DNA from: Glaciimonas sp. CA11.2
Lineage (GTDB): Bacteria > Pseudomonadota > Gammaproteobacteria > Burkholderiales > Burkholderiaceae_D
Direction of reading: 5' to 3'
Assembly (NCBI RefSeq): GCF_034314045.1
Contig: NZ_JAVIWL010000001.1
Span: 1,302,001-1,366,000, forward strand
Length of the DNA: 64,000 bases
Each line of letters opens with the position of its first letter. The first letter of the stretch is position 1. This document shows positions 16,975 to 25,871 of the stretch, piece by piece. The notes under the pieces were generated by a model. That model was not told where the DNA came from. It saw only the letters and a list, made by a program, of their open reading frames with translations, and did not search any database. The translations under genes were made by a program, and so were the position numbers.

Positions 16975-17002
16975 AGCAAATACGACACATTGGCACCAAA
17001 TC

Positions 17003-17021
17003 TTGTTCTATTTCTGAACAA
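17003..17021. promoter_or_regulatory. Candidate activator dyad TTGTTC-N7-GAACAA
   Basis: A perfect inverted repeat with 6-base arms lies in the divergent region between pedF and the AcoR-like gene, 29 bases upstream of the pedF -24 element. Its half-site recurs near the other five sigma-54 promoters of the region, which makes it the best candidate for the activator's recognition site. It could also serve autoregulation of the activator. Confidence 0.5.
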
Positions 17022-17148
17022 CAGCGCCATCAAGTGCTATATTTAAGAGCACTATATAAAAAAACAATACAAAAAAATAATGCGGCTCCAGGAGTCTGAG
17101 CGCTAAGCCGACAGAATCCGTGCCGCAACATACAAGCAGGAGACAACC

Positions 17149-19182
17149 ATGCATCCAACTGACACTTCCGACTCCCGCGGCAAGCCCGCCGCTATCTCAA
17201 ATAGCAATTCGGCTAATAAAGAGGCCCGTGGCACGCTTTCTGCTTGCGATGGAGCCATGATGATAGAAGAATCCCGTCAACGCTCAAAAGCGTATGGCCT
17301 GTCGGAAGGTGAAAAACCAGATTTCAGTCCCATTGGGCGGCCTGATTTAGCGCTATTGCTGGACCAAAACCGCACGCTGCACACGCACGCGATACCGGTG
17401 ATGGAAACGCTTTACGAACAAATCATTAACACGCACAACATGGTGATACTCACCGACGTGAACGGTTTGATCGTGCATACGTTGGGAGACGACGACTTTT
17501 TAGAAAAAGCCAATCGGGTCGCCCTCAAACCCGGCGTGACATGGTCGGAGGCCAGCAAGGGGACCAACGCGATTGGCACGGCGATTGCGGAACAACTGCC
17601 GGTCCAGATCCATGCGAATGAACATTTTCTGGTCGCCAATCACTTCCTCACCTGTTCTGCCGCTCCCATTCTGGACCACAAAGGCAACGTCATCGGCGTG
17701 CTCGACGTCACCGGAGATCAATCCAGTTTTCACAAACACACGATGGCCCTGGTCCGTATGTCGGCGCAAATGATCGAAAATCATTTGTTTTTGGCGGCGT
17801 TTCAGGATGCGATCACGTTACACTTTAATACACGACCCGAATTTATCGGCACGTTAATGGAAGGCATTGTTTCGTTCTCTCCAAATGGCCGGTTTCTGTC
17901 TGCCAACCGGACCGGTCTGTTTCAGCTTGGCCTACCCATGTCGGCCCTGCAATCGCATACCTTTAGTTCGCTATTCGGCTTGTCGATTGCGGCCTTGTTC
18001 GACCATTACCGCACGGCAGCACCAGGATTTTTGAATCTTTGCATGCCAAGCGGTGTCCGCGTATACGGACGCGCTCAAATGCACCTGGCCAATAGCCCAT
18101 TTCATCGCTCGGTGGAGTTGGTTCGCGCCAATGCTGATTCTGAGCAGGACGTTGAAACCAACAACCATACCGGGACAACAACAGCCAATGCGATGGCGAT
18201 CAATCGCGCTACTCAAGCAGCGCGGCGCATGTCTGGCCTTCGCTATCTGAACACCGGCGATCCACAAGTAGCGGCGCTGATTGAAAAAGTGAACAAGGTA
18301 CTTGGACGCGATATTCCGATTTTGATCATGGGCGAAACCGGTACCGGCAAAGAGTTACTGGCACAAGCCATTCACAACGATTCGCCGCGCTCAAGCGGTC
18401 CTTTTGTCGCAGTCAATTGCGCGTCCATTCCCGAGACACTGATTGAATCCGAATTATTCGGCTATGAGGATGGCGCATTTACGGGGGCGCGTAAAAAAGG
18501 CGCGGTGGGGAAAATACTGCAAGCGAATGGTGGAACACTATTCCTCGACGAAATCGGCGACATGCCTTTTAGCCTGCAATCCCGTCTTTTAAGGGTCTTA
18601 CAAGAGCGCATGGTCACGCCACTCGGCAGCACCAAGTCAATCACCGTCAATGTTGAGTTGATCTGCGCCACCAACCGTAATCTGCGAGACCTGATCACCA
18701 AGGGTGAATTTCGCGAGGATCTTTATTACCGATTAAATGGCCTGGTCGTCAAGTTGCCGCCGTTGCGTGAGCGTACCGACATGGACATCGTTGTCGAAAA
18801 AATACTTATCGCCGAATCCGTTACCGGGCGCTACACGGTTGCGCCTGAAATCATGCGACTGTTCAAGCTGCATAACTGGCCCGGCAACTTCCGACAACTA
18901 ACCAATCTTCTGCGCACCGCCATCGTCATGGCAGACCAGGAACATGAAATTCAGCATCACCATTTGCCTGATGATTTTCTGGAAGATATTGAACAAGCTC
19001 GTGTCAGCGAACAAAACGACAATACGAAATGGCTGGTATCGAGCGGTGCTAATTTAGAGGAAGTAGAAAGATCGGTGATCGAAAAAGCGCTGGCCTCACA
19101 CGGCGGCAATGTATCGGCAACCGCCAGAGCATTGGGAGTATCACGCAATACGATCTATCGAAAAATTCCTCTACAAAAATAG
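17149..19182 (+). CDS. AcoR-like sigma-54-dependent transcriptional activator
   Basis: 677 residues. A GAF-type sensor region occupies about 60-210. The AAA+ sigma-54 interaction domain covers about 360-590, with Walker A GETGTGKE near 394 and an intact GAFTGA loop near 441 (EDGAFTGARKKG), so it should activate RNA polymerase-sigma-54. A Fis-type helix-turn-helix lies at about 640-675 (GGNVSATARALGVSRNTIYRKI). The plan matches AcoR, activator of acetoin and alcohol catabolic genes. No receiver domain, so it is probably switched by a small molecule, perhaps an aldehyde or alcohol, bound by the GAF domain. It is divergent from pedF and surrounded by sigma-54 promoters at 16.97, 21.9, 23.3 and 23.65 kb, which makes it the likely regulator of the alcohol-oxidation genes. 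Confidence 0.86.
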   Translation: MHPTDTSDSRGKPAAISNSNSANKEARGTLSACDGAMMIEESRQRSKAYGLSEGEKPDFSPIGRPDLALLLDQNRTLHTHAIPVMETLYEQIINTHNMVILTDVNGLIVHTLGDDDFLEKANRVALKPGVTWSEASKGTNAIGTAIAEQLPVQIHANEHFLVANHFLTCSAAPILDHKGNVIGVLDVTGDQSSFHKHTMALVRMSAQMIENHLFLAAFQDAITLHFNTRPEFIGTLMEGIVSFSPNGRFLSANRTGLFQLGLPMSALQSHTFSSLFGLSIAALFDHYRTAAPGFLNLCMPSGVRVYGRAQMHLANSPFHRSVELVRANADSEQDVETNNHTGTTTANAMAINRATQAARRMSGLRYLNTGDPQVAALIEKVNKVLGRDIPILIMGETGTGKELLAQAIHNDSPRSSGPFVAVNCASIPETLIESELFGYEDGAFTGARKKGAVGKILQANGGTLFLDEIGDMPFSLQSRLLRVLQERMVTPLGSTKSITVNVELICATNRNLRDLITKGEFREDLYYRLNGLVVKLPPLRERTDMDIVVEKILIAESVTGRYTVAPEIMRLFKLHNWPGNFRQLTNLLRTAIVMADQEHEIQHHHLPDDFLEDIEQARVSEQNDNTKWLVSSGANLEEVERSVIEKALASHGGNVSATARALGVSRNTIYRKIPLQK

Positions 19183-19844
19183 TCAGATTCTCTGATTATT
19201 AGTCGATTACTATTTCTACATCCGGGGCTATTTCAGTTCCCAAAAATTGCGCCTGTGTGGAGTAATTAAATTCAATGGCACGTCAATTTAATTACCCCTT
19301 ATTGGCGCGACAGATGCTGCCGCAGCAAGCGGGTTGCCCCCGCGAAAGTCAATGCCAACAAGCGCTCCGTTTGATCGACCAATTGCACATTTACCGATAG
19401 CTCTATTTGTATTTATCTGCGCAAGAATGCAAGGAAAATCCGTCACCAATTTCACCCGTTTGTGACACCAGCAATAAAAATTCCTTCATTTTTTAACTGG
19501 CTAAATGACGTTAATATTTGGTCGTTCCAGATTAGTCAAAATAACTAAAGCGTAAGAAGTCATAGGGCCGCACAACATTTTCCCAACCATTTGTTCGCTC
19601 TGCTCATTCAAATATTCCCTAGACGCCCAGCAACCGCAGCAACCGCAGCAACCTATGTATCGTTGATCATCATGGGATAACTCCGATCAACAATAAAGAA
19701 ATATTAAAGTGAACAAAAATTGATGTGCCAATACGCGTCCCAAACTGTTACCGGGCGTAGGTAAATCGCACAGCAAGAGGATAGTGGCGGGCCTAGATCA
19801 TGTTGTGAGTTTGACTTTCAAGCCGGGGATAAAAGCGTTGTGAC
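19183..19844. other. Intergenic region with a perfect inverted repeat, no gene seen
   Basis: No supported gene. At 19262-19295 there are perfect 11-base arms GTAATTAAATT and AATTTAATTAC around a 12-base centre; it could end the activator transcript but has no T-run. At 19628-19653 the 9-base unit CAGCAACCG occurs almost three times in tandem. Single TTGTTC (19591) and GAACAA (19711) hexamers also occur here without a sigma-54 promoter. Confidence 0.45.
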
Positions 19845-19874
19845 AAAAAAAAAACTGACGACCGTAGTCGTCAG
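19845..19874 (-). terminator. Rho-independent terminator, PQQ dehydrogenase transcript
   Basis: On the minus strand, arms CTGACGAC and GTCGTCAG pair perfectly around a 4-base loop and are followed by ten T residues. It lies about 130 bases past the dehydrogenase stop codon and is a textbook intrinsic terminator. Confidence 0.85.
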
Positions 19875-20001
19875 CAAAATCACCTGGAGAGGAGGAGAAA
19901 TACTAGTACGCCTTCAATATGTGATTCGCCAGATAATCTAGCGATCTTTGATCACTTGAAGTGACGTCAAAAAAGTATCAACGTTGATCACTGCAACGTT
20001 C

Positions 20002-21753
20002 TTACATTTTTGAACTTAACTTGAAAACCCAGACCGAACCACCTTGCTCGATAGAGTTAATTTTCTTGGCAACTTCACCGCCCCACAATGGCACAGCACC
20101 ACCCCAACCTGACACAACAGCGACGTATTGCGTGTCGCCATCTTTCCATGTCACTGGCGGCGCTACGACACCGGAACCGGTCTGGAATTTCCACAATTCC
20201 TTACCTGTTTTAGCATCAACCGCCTTTAGGAAGCCTTCTGGTGTGCCGTAAAAAACCAGACCACCCGCCGTCGTCATGACACCACCCCATAGCGGTGCAT
20301 TATTTTTGATTTCCCAGACGATTTTGCCTGTCTTAGGATCAATCGCGCGCATCGCACCGATATAGTCGTCGTTGATTGGGCGAATAGTAAATCCGGCACC
20401 CAAAAAGGCACTCCCTTTTTTGTAGCTAACCGGCTCATTCCATATATCCATTCCCCATTCGTTTGCTGGGACATAGAACAGTTTGGTTTGCGGACTGTAA
20501 GCCATCGGCATCTGATTTTTCGCGCCGAGGAAAGCGGGTGCGACAAAAGCGGTTGCGCCTTTTTTGCCTTCTTCACCTTTGGTTGGATCGCCTGGACGTC
20601 CTGCCTCAATGTAGTTAGGACGACCTGTTTTCATGTCGATTCCTGATGCCCAGGTAATCTTTTTAACAAAAGGAAAAGCGTTTTCTAACTTTCCGTTTTT
20701 AGCATCGAGGACATAAAAGAATCCATTACGGTCAGCTTTTGCACCGAATCGTTTTCCGTCCATATCAAAGGTAACAAATTCATTCACACCATCATAATCC
20801 CAGCCGTCGTGCGGCGTAGTCTGATAGCTCCATTTGATTTGCCCTGATTCCAGATCCAACGCCACTGTAGAGGACGAATAAAGATTATCGCCAGGACGTA
20901 AATGACTGTTCCACGGCGATGGATTACCGGTACCAAAATAAGCTAAGCCAGTCGACGGATCATAGGTTCCGCCGAGCCATGTAGCGCCACCACCGGTTTT
21001 CCACAAATCACCAGGCCATGATTTGTTGGTCGTACCGGTAATACCATTTTCAATTGCCTTGCCATCCTTATCGTATTTGTAGCCCATGTGGCCTTCGATC
21101 ATCGGACGTGACCAGACTAGCTGACCAGTGCGCGGATTGCGCGCATCCACACGTCCCACAACGCCGAACTCACCGCCCGATACGCCAGTCAGCAACAATC
21201 CTTTAGCGATCAGTGGTGCGGCAGACATAGAATAACCAGCTGAGTAGTCAGCCACTTTTTCTTTCCAGACGATCTTGCCGGTGTCTTGGTCCAACGCAAT
21301 CAATTGCGCATCCAGAGTGCCGAAAATCACCAAATTGTCGTACAAAGCTGCGCCGCGGTTAACCACGTCGCAACAAGGCATGATGCCGTCTGGCAAGCGA
21401 TGTTCGTATTTCCATAACTTGGTTCCGGTCTTCATATCAATCGCATAAATACGCGAGTACGAACCGGTAACAAACATTTTTCCGTTATAAATCAGCGGCT
21501 GTGATTCTTGCCCGCGTTGCTTTTCTCCACCGAATGAAAATGACCACGCTGGCGTCAGCTTACTAACGGTACTGGTGTTAATTTGCGTCAAGGTCGAAAA
21601 ACGTTGACCTTGTGTGCCCATTCCCCATGACAAAACCGTATTTGGTGCCTTGGCATCATTGGCAATCATCGCATCCGTTACGGCCGGTTCAGGCACCGCA
21701 AACGCACTGCTAACAACCGCGCTGAGCAGCACTCCTATCAGTTTTTTATGCAT
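20002..21753 (-). CDS. PQQ-dependent alcohol dehydrogenase, lanthanide-type
   Basis: 583 residues with a signal peptide (about 1-19, cleavage after AFA). The eight-bladed quinoprotein propeller shows its repeats ([47 protein letters not shown]). The vicinal Cys127-Cys128 pair that stacks on PQQ is present (MPCCD). Metal ligands align as Glu195, Asn277 and catalytic Asp319; Asp321, two residues on ([11 protein letters not shown]), is the extra acid typical of lanthanide enzymes such as XoxF and PedH, while calcium enzymes carry Ala or Ser. It oxidises primary alcohols or aldehydes in the periplasm and has no cytochrome domain (type I), so it needs PedF. Strong ribosome site (AGGAGG), sigma-54 promoter at 21901-21916, terminator at 19845-19874: a single-gene unit. 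Substrate (methanol, ethanol or larger) is not decidable. Confidence 0.92.
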   Translation of the reverse strand: MHKKLIGVLLSAVVSSAFAVPEPAVTDAMIANDAKAPNTVLSWGMGTQGQRFSTLTQINTSTVSKLTPAWSFSFGGEKQRGQESQPLIYNGKMFVTGSYSRIYAIDMKTGTKLWKYEHRLPDGIMPCCDVVNRGAALYDNLVIFGTLDAQLIALDQDTGKIVWKEKVADYSAGYSMSAAPLIAKGLLLTGVSGGEFGVVGRVDARNPRTGQLVWSRPMIEGHMGYKYDKDGKAIENGITGTTNKSWPGDLWKTGGGATWLGGTYDPSTGLAYFGTGNPSPWNSHLRPGDNLYSSSTVALDLESGQIKWSYQTTPHDGWDYDGVNEFVTFDMDGKRFGAKADRNGFFYVLDAKNGKLENAFPFVKKITWASGIDMKTGRPNYIEAGRPGDPTKGEEGKKGATAFVAPAFLGAKNQMPMAYSPQTKLFYVPANEWGMDIWNEPVSYKKGSAFLGAGFTIRPINDDYIGAMRAIDPKTGKIVWEIKNNAPLWGGVMTTAGGLVFYGTPEGFLKAVDAKTGKELWKFQTGSGVVAPPVTWKDGDTQYVAVVSGWGGAVPLWGGEVAKKINSIEQGGSVWVFKLSSKM

Positions 21754-21900
21754 GTCATCCTCCTATTTGTATATCGAATATTGAATATGTTGTGCTACTG
21801 TTTTTTTTTGCTATTTTTCTCTACTACTTTTTTACTGTTTTTTGCCAACGCCTTTGTCAATCTCGTTTGCGTTTGTCGTACCACCCACGCGTTCTATATA

Positions 21901-21916
21901 GGCAAGGTGCATGCCA
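21901..21916 (-). promoter_or_regulatory. Sigma-54 -24/-12 promoter of the PQQ dehydrogenase
   Basis: The minus strand reads TGGCATG-CACC-TTGCC with GG-N10-GC spacing. Transcription would start near 21890, leaving a T-rich leader of about 137 bases. A GAACAA hexamer lies at 22010-22015 and a long inverted repeat at 21958-22027. Confidence 0.75.
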
Positions 21917-21957
21917 TCTATTTTCTCTAAGCACTGCCCTGTTTTAGGGGGTTATAC

Positions 21958-22027
21958 CGTCCAATGTGTCTTATTAACTGCGCTAAAATTTAGCAACTGT
22001 CTCAGAACAGAACAACCACATTGGACG
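21958..22027. promoter_or_regulatory. Inverted repeat array upstream of the dehydrogenase promoter
   Basis: Perfect 11-base arms CGTCCAATGTG (21958-21968) and CACATTGGACG (22017-22027) enclose a second palindrome GCTAAA-A-TTTAGC (21982-21994) and the GAACAG/GAACAA pair (22005-22015). The array lies 42-111 bases upstream of the -24 element, where enhancer-binding proteins act. CACATTGG also occurs upstream of the pedF promoter at 16986-16993. It is also downstream of the porin stop codon, but no T-run supports a terminator. Confidence 0.5.
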
Positions 22028-22101
22028 CCGTTACATAGACGATACGATGAACACAATGGCAAAAGTCCGAGGTAGCATGGACAATCACCTTACGCTACCA
22101 A

Positions 22102-23250
22102 CTAGAATGCGTGTTTGATGCCCAACTCCACAGCCGTGATGGTTTTTCCGCCAGAAGCAAGGTAAAGATTGTTATTGGCGACACCAAAGGCGGAGCCAGC
22201 TGTGTAGCCACTACCCGCTTTCACACCCGCGACCAGTCCGTAGAGCGTTGTCCGCTTCGAAAGAGCGTAATCATCGCTAAGGATGATGGTTTTAGAGTTG
22301 TCGCTTGCGCCGACTTTGTTACTGGAATAGTAGTAAGCCAGCGTCGCGGTGTTGGCGACCGAAGTCCGGTAGTTGACGCCAGCACCATAAACGCGGTACT
22401 GCGCCAGTTCGGATCCTGATGCAGGATCACTGTTTTTGTTGTTCAGATAATTCACCGTCAACGTTGCATCGCCAATGACATAACCTGCGCCAACGCTATA
22501 TTTTCTGGTTTGCACTCCAGTTCCGCCGATCAAACCGAATTTTTGTCCATTCTCAGATTGGTAACTGGCTGACAGCGTGACGGGACCGGTATAGACTGCG
22601 CCCAAAGCAATAACTCGGTTTGCGGCGTTGCTACCGGCGTTTTCACCGAAACTGTACGATCCGCTCAAATTGACATCCGCAATTTTTGTGCTCAGCGCCA
22701 AAGCATTCGCCACAAACACATCAATCGGGGAATTCGAATTAGCTGGCGCAGTCGCTGTGCCAACATTCAACGGTCTTTGGGTTAGCGCCCATGAAATCAG
22801 ACCTGAAAAAGTTTCCTTGAGACCGCGTGGATCAGTCGCAGCATAAGCCAGTACAGCAGGCGAATATTGCTTACCCAACGTGATGGTACCGTAGCTGTTA
22901 GACAGACCAACGTTCGATTGACGTCCGAACAGCCCGCCCCATTGTCCGCCTTGTCCAGTACCGGCAAAAAAGTGACCTTCAAGGTTGAAATTGGCCTTTA
23001 ATCCGCCCCCTAAATCTTCCGAACCTTTGAAACCAAAAATGCTAGGTGTCACGCCGCCGGTGTTTAAGGCTGTGACGCTTCCCGTACCGCCGCTAGGCGT
23101 TTTTTGATTGTTGACGAACACAAGTCCTGCATCTACCACACCGTAGATGGTCACGGATGATTGCGCTTGTGCAGTACCAGCAATCGCACTAAGTGCCATG
23201 AGCGCCATGAGTGCTGTCGGGGATACCACACGCTTTACTATTTTTTTCAC
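22102..23250 (-). CDS. Outer-membrane porin, Burkholderiales OmpC-like (porin_4) family
   Basis: 382 residues from a GTG start at 23250, supported by AAGGAGA seven bases upstream. The signal peptide ends near AQA-QSSVTIYG, the standard mature start of this family. Typical features follow: GVVDAGL, GFKGSEDLGGGLKA, FGRQSNVGLS, LGKQYSPA and a C-terminal beta strand ending in Phe (ELGIKHAF). It forms a 16-stranded trimeric channel for small hydrophilic solutes. Its sigma-54 promoter at 23323-23338 has the same -24 half as the PQQ dehydrogenase and pedF promoters, so this copy is probably a specialised entry channel for the oxidation system. Confidence 0.9.
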   Translation of the reverse strand: MKKIVKRVVSPTALMALMALSAIAGTAQAQSSVTIYGVVDAGLVFVNNQKTPSGGTGSVTALNTGGVTPSIFGFKGSEDLGGGLKANFNLEGHFFAGTGQGGQWGGLFGRQSNVGLSNSYGTITLGKQYSPAVLAYAATDPRGLKETFSGLISWALTQRPLNVGTATAPANSNSPIDVFVANALALSTKIADVNLSGSYSFGENAGSNAANRVIALGAVYTGPVTLSASYQSENGQKFGLIGGTGVQTRKYSVGAGYVIGDATLTVNYLNNKNSDPASGSELAQYRVYGAGVNYRTSVANTATLAYYYSSNKVGASDNSKTIILSDDYALSKRTTLYGLVAGVKAGSGYTAGSAFGVANNNLYLASGGKTITAVELGIKHAF

Positions 23251-23322
23251 AAAAGTCTCCTTGGTTTATTTTCTTTATACATTCCGCGCCTGTTTTTAAA
23301 CGGCTTGCGGCATCTGGCTCTT

Positions 23323-23338
23323 GGCAAAAGCCATGCCA
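23323..23338 (-). promoter_or_regulatory. Sigma-54 -24/-12 promoter of the porin
   Basis: The minus strand reads TGGCATG-GCTT-TTGCC with GG-N10-GC spacing. Transcription would start near 23312, about 62 bases before the GTG start. Confidence 0.73.
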
Positions 23339-23380
23339 ATGATTTTATGCTCGCAATCCAAGGCCAATATTCCGACAAGA

Positions 23381-23610
23381 GAACAAACGGATGGGCACCC
23401 AATCGAAGCCCCCTCATTCGATTAAAAAAGACTCGACAGCGGAGTGACGAAGGGTGATGGAATCAACGCTACCGAGATGCAATATATGAACGTAAATAAG
23501 CGGGGATATGGCTTGGATTGATTGGCTTTTTGAAATACTTCCGAAAACATTCGGTGCGGGCAAAGTGTCCAAATATGAATCACTTTGAAGTCAACTTGTT
23601 CCTATTCTGA
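23381..23610. promoter_or_regulatory. Candidate activator half-sites between porin and NosR-like gene
   Basis: This divergent region holds GAACAA at 23381-23386 (TTGTTC towards the porin, 43 bases upstream of its -24) and TTGTTC-CTATTCTGA at 23596-23610 (53 bases upstream of the NosR-like -24). The latter resembles the pedF dyad TTGTTC-TATTTCTGA over 15 bases. No gene is visible in this stretch. Confidence 0.45.
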
Positions 23611-23653
23611 TCGAATGGGATGAATCAAACGTCGTGATTATGATTCGCTAAGA

Positions 23654-23669
23654 TGGCACATTTATTGCT
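23654..23669 (+). promoter_or_regulatory. Sigma-54 -24/-12 promoter of the NosR-like/apbE pair
   Basis: The plus strand reads TGGCACA-TTTA-TTGCT, a perfect match to the sigma-54 consensus with GG-N10-GC spacing. Transcription would start near 23681, about 78 bases before the ATG at 23759. Confidence 0.75.
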
Positions 23670-23758
23670 CATCTCACATTAATTTAGTGAAGATACCGAA
23701 GGCAATTAGCCGCGCTTATCTTTAATACGCAATCTCATTTATACCTATAAGGCCGCCG

Positions 23759-25861
23759 ATGCGCCATTGGTTAATCGCTTTCACCTGGTTGATAGCATTC
23801 TGCTGCGCCACGCCATCTTCAGCAGGAGAAATGACGCATGCTACGTTGGTGAAGCGATTCCCTGCACCGTTTATCATCGGCGAAAAAGATAGTACGATCC
23901 CTGTGTGGCCCATTTTTAAACAAAACGCGACAGCCAATGAATTGGTGGGCTATGTGTTCGAATCAATCGACCTCGCACCGATTTCTGGCTTCTCCGGCTT
24001 GCCGATCAACCTTCTGATTGCGCTTGATCCCAAAGGTAACTTTCTTGAGGTCAGCGTACTGACACATCACGAGCCGGTGTTTCTTGATGGCTTGGGCGAA
24101 GCGCCAATGTTTCAATTCGTCAGTCAATATAAGGGCTTGTCGTTATTTCAAAATATAAAAATAGAAACGCAAAAAAATAACACCAACAAAACACACGGCG
24201 TAAATGTTTATCTTGACGGCGTGACCAAAGCCACCGCCTCAGTGCGGATCATGAATCAAACCGTTCTTTCGGCGGCACTCAAAGTTGCGCGCAAAAAACT
24301 GGGATTTGCGGAAGGTCGTGATCCGGATTTGATTGCGCGGGTAAAGTCAGATATTTTTGTACCGAGCAGCGTGGCGCAGTTAATTAGTACGGGGTTGATC
24401 AAACACCTTGTGTTGAGGAATAGCGCGGTGGAAGAAAAGTTTAAAAAGACCGCCGGTGAAGGTCTTGATCCCGAAGCGGCGACGGATCCAAAATCCATCT
24501 TTATTGATCTCTATGTTGCCTATGTATCGGTCCCCAGTATTGGTCGCAATTTGTTGAGCGCAGATAGCTGGAAAAAACTCGAGAACCGTTTGGACAAAGG
24601 TGATCACGCACTTCTGGTGATGTCGAAAGGCCGTTATAGCGTACTCAGCGATACCTTTGTCAGTGGCACGATTCCAGACCGCTTGCAATTGCAGCAGGAC
24701 AAGCTACCGATTGAAATGCGCGACCTGGATCTGGATATTGCCCTTGCTGGCAACGATGATCTGAAGATGGATTCAATCAAGGTATTTCGCGTCATTAGCC
24801 AATCCGGATTGGACCCTTCGCGATCACTTGATTTTTCACTGGCAGTGACGCGTAATCGTGGTGTCATTTATCCAGAACGCATCACCGAAAACTTTCCGTT
24901 CAGTTTTACATTACCAAAGCAGTTTTATCAGGAAGCAGAAGGAGATGACAAGACATGGAAAAGTAGTTGGATAAAACGATGGTGGGAGATTGCGCTTCTT
25001 GTCGCCGGACTTACCGTGCTTGCTGTTGCCTTGACGCTGCAGAAACGACTGACAACCAATGCCACGGCGTTTGTCTGGTTCAGACGCGGTTTTTTGACCT
25101 TCACGCTCTTGTTTATCGGATGGATCGCGCAAGGACAATTGTCGATCGTCAATATCACCGGTTTTTTGCAGGCAGTGATTGGACGCCGTAGTCTGGAATT
25201 TTTCTTGTACGACCCAATGACGGTCGTTATATGGGGATTTGTCGGCGTGTCATTGTTTGTGTGGGGGCGCGGCACTTTCTGTGGTTGGTTATGTCCGTTT
25301 GGCGCGCTACAGGAATTGGTCGGGAAGCTTGCCCATTTTTTTAAAATTCCTCAGCTTAAAATAAAATCAAAAACAGATGTAAAGCTCAAGCGCATTAAAT
25401 ATTTTGTCCTGCTCGGCATTCTGATCAGTACTTTCTTTACCCCCAGATTAACCGATGCATTAGTCGAGGTGGAGCCATTTAAAACCGCCATCACGCTGAA
25501 CTTTATCCGTTCATGGCCGTATGTTGCGTACGCCGTTGGATTATTGATCGCCAGCAGTTTTGTCTATAAATTTTTCTGCCGTTATCTTTGTCCCTTTGGT
25601 GCGGCGCTAGCGGTGCTGGGACGCTTCCGTCTTTTCGAATGGCTACCAAGACGTAAAGAATGCGGAACGCCTTGCCAGACCTGTCGTCATCGATGCGACT
25701 ATCAGGCGATTAAGCCGGATGGAAAAATCGTCTACGAAGAATGTTTTCAATGTCTGGATTGCGTCGTTATTTATGAAAGCGACGACAAATGCGCGCCACT
25801 CATATTAGAAAAAAAACGTGCCCGGATAATTCCAATTCAGCCATCCCCCGTCAACCTTTAA
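23759..25861 (+). CDS. NosR/NirI-like FMN-binding, 4Fe-4S membrane protein
   Basis: 700 residues. A signal segment (1-22) precedes a periplasmic FMN-binding domain; DGVTKAT at 153-159 fits the ApbE flavinylation motif, with Thr159 the likely FMN-bearing residue. After about 400 residues come several transmembrane helices (first WWEIALLVAGLTVLAVALTL). These carry two CxxxCP motifs (FCGWLCPFG and CRYLCPFG), then Cys-rich ferredoxin-like segments near the C-terminus (CGTPCQTCRHRC and CFQCLDC) for iron-sulfur clusters. The family moves electrons between the quinone pool and periplasmic partners, classically for nitrous oxide reduction. No nosZ or other nos gene is in the window. The next gene, ten bases away, encodes the flavin transferase needed to load it. 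A sigma-54 promoter links it to the alcohol-oxidation genes. Confidence 0.83.
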   Translation: MRHWLIAFTWLIAFCCATPSSAGEMTHATLVKRFPAPFIIGEKDSTIPVWPIFKQNATANELVGYVFESIDLAPISGFSGLPINLLIALDPKGNFLEVSVLTHHEPVFLDGLGEAPMFQFVSQYKGLSLFQNIKIETQKNNTNKTHGVNVYLDGVTKATASVRIMNQTVLSAALKVARKKLGFAEGRDPDLIARVKSDIFVPSSVAQLISTGLIKHLVLRNSAVEEKFKKTAGEGLDPEAATDPKSIFIDLYVAYVSVPSIGRNLLSADSWKKLENRLDKGDHALLVMSKGRYSVLSDTFVSGTIPDRLQLQQDKLPIEMRDLDLDIALAGNDDLKMDSIKVFRVISQSGLDPSRSLDFSLAVTRNRGVIYPERITENFPFSFTLPKQFYQEAEGDDKTWKSSWIKRWWEIALLVAGLTVLAVALTLQKRLTTNATAFVWFRRGFLTFTLLFIGWIAQGQLSIVNITGFLQAVIGRRSLEFFLYDPMTVVIWGFVGVSLFVWGRGTFCGWLCPFGALQELVGKLAHFFKIPQLKIKSKTDVKLKRIKYFVLLGILISTFFTPRLTDALVEVEPFKTAITLNFIRSWPYVAYAVGLLIASSFVYKFFCRYLCPFGAALAVLGRFRLFEWLPRRKECGTPCQTCRHRCDYQAIKPDGKIVYEECFQCLDCVVIYESDDKCAPLILEKKRARIIPIQPSPVNL

Positions 25862-25871
25862 GGAGATTATC

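Noticed and set aside
16990..17008. TGGCACC-AAATC-TTGT on the plus strand as a sigma-54 promoter for the activator gene
   Set aside because: The -12 GC is missing and the spacing is off by one base.
19720..19740. TGGCACA on the minus strand in the gap after the activator gene
   Set aside because: No TTGC follows at the correct distance and no start codon is downstream in that direction.
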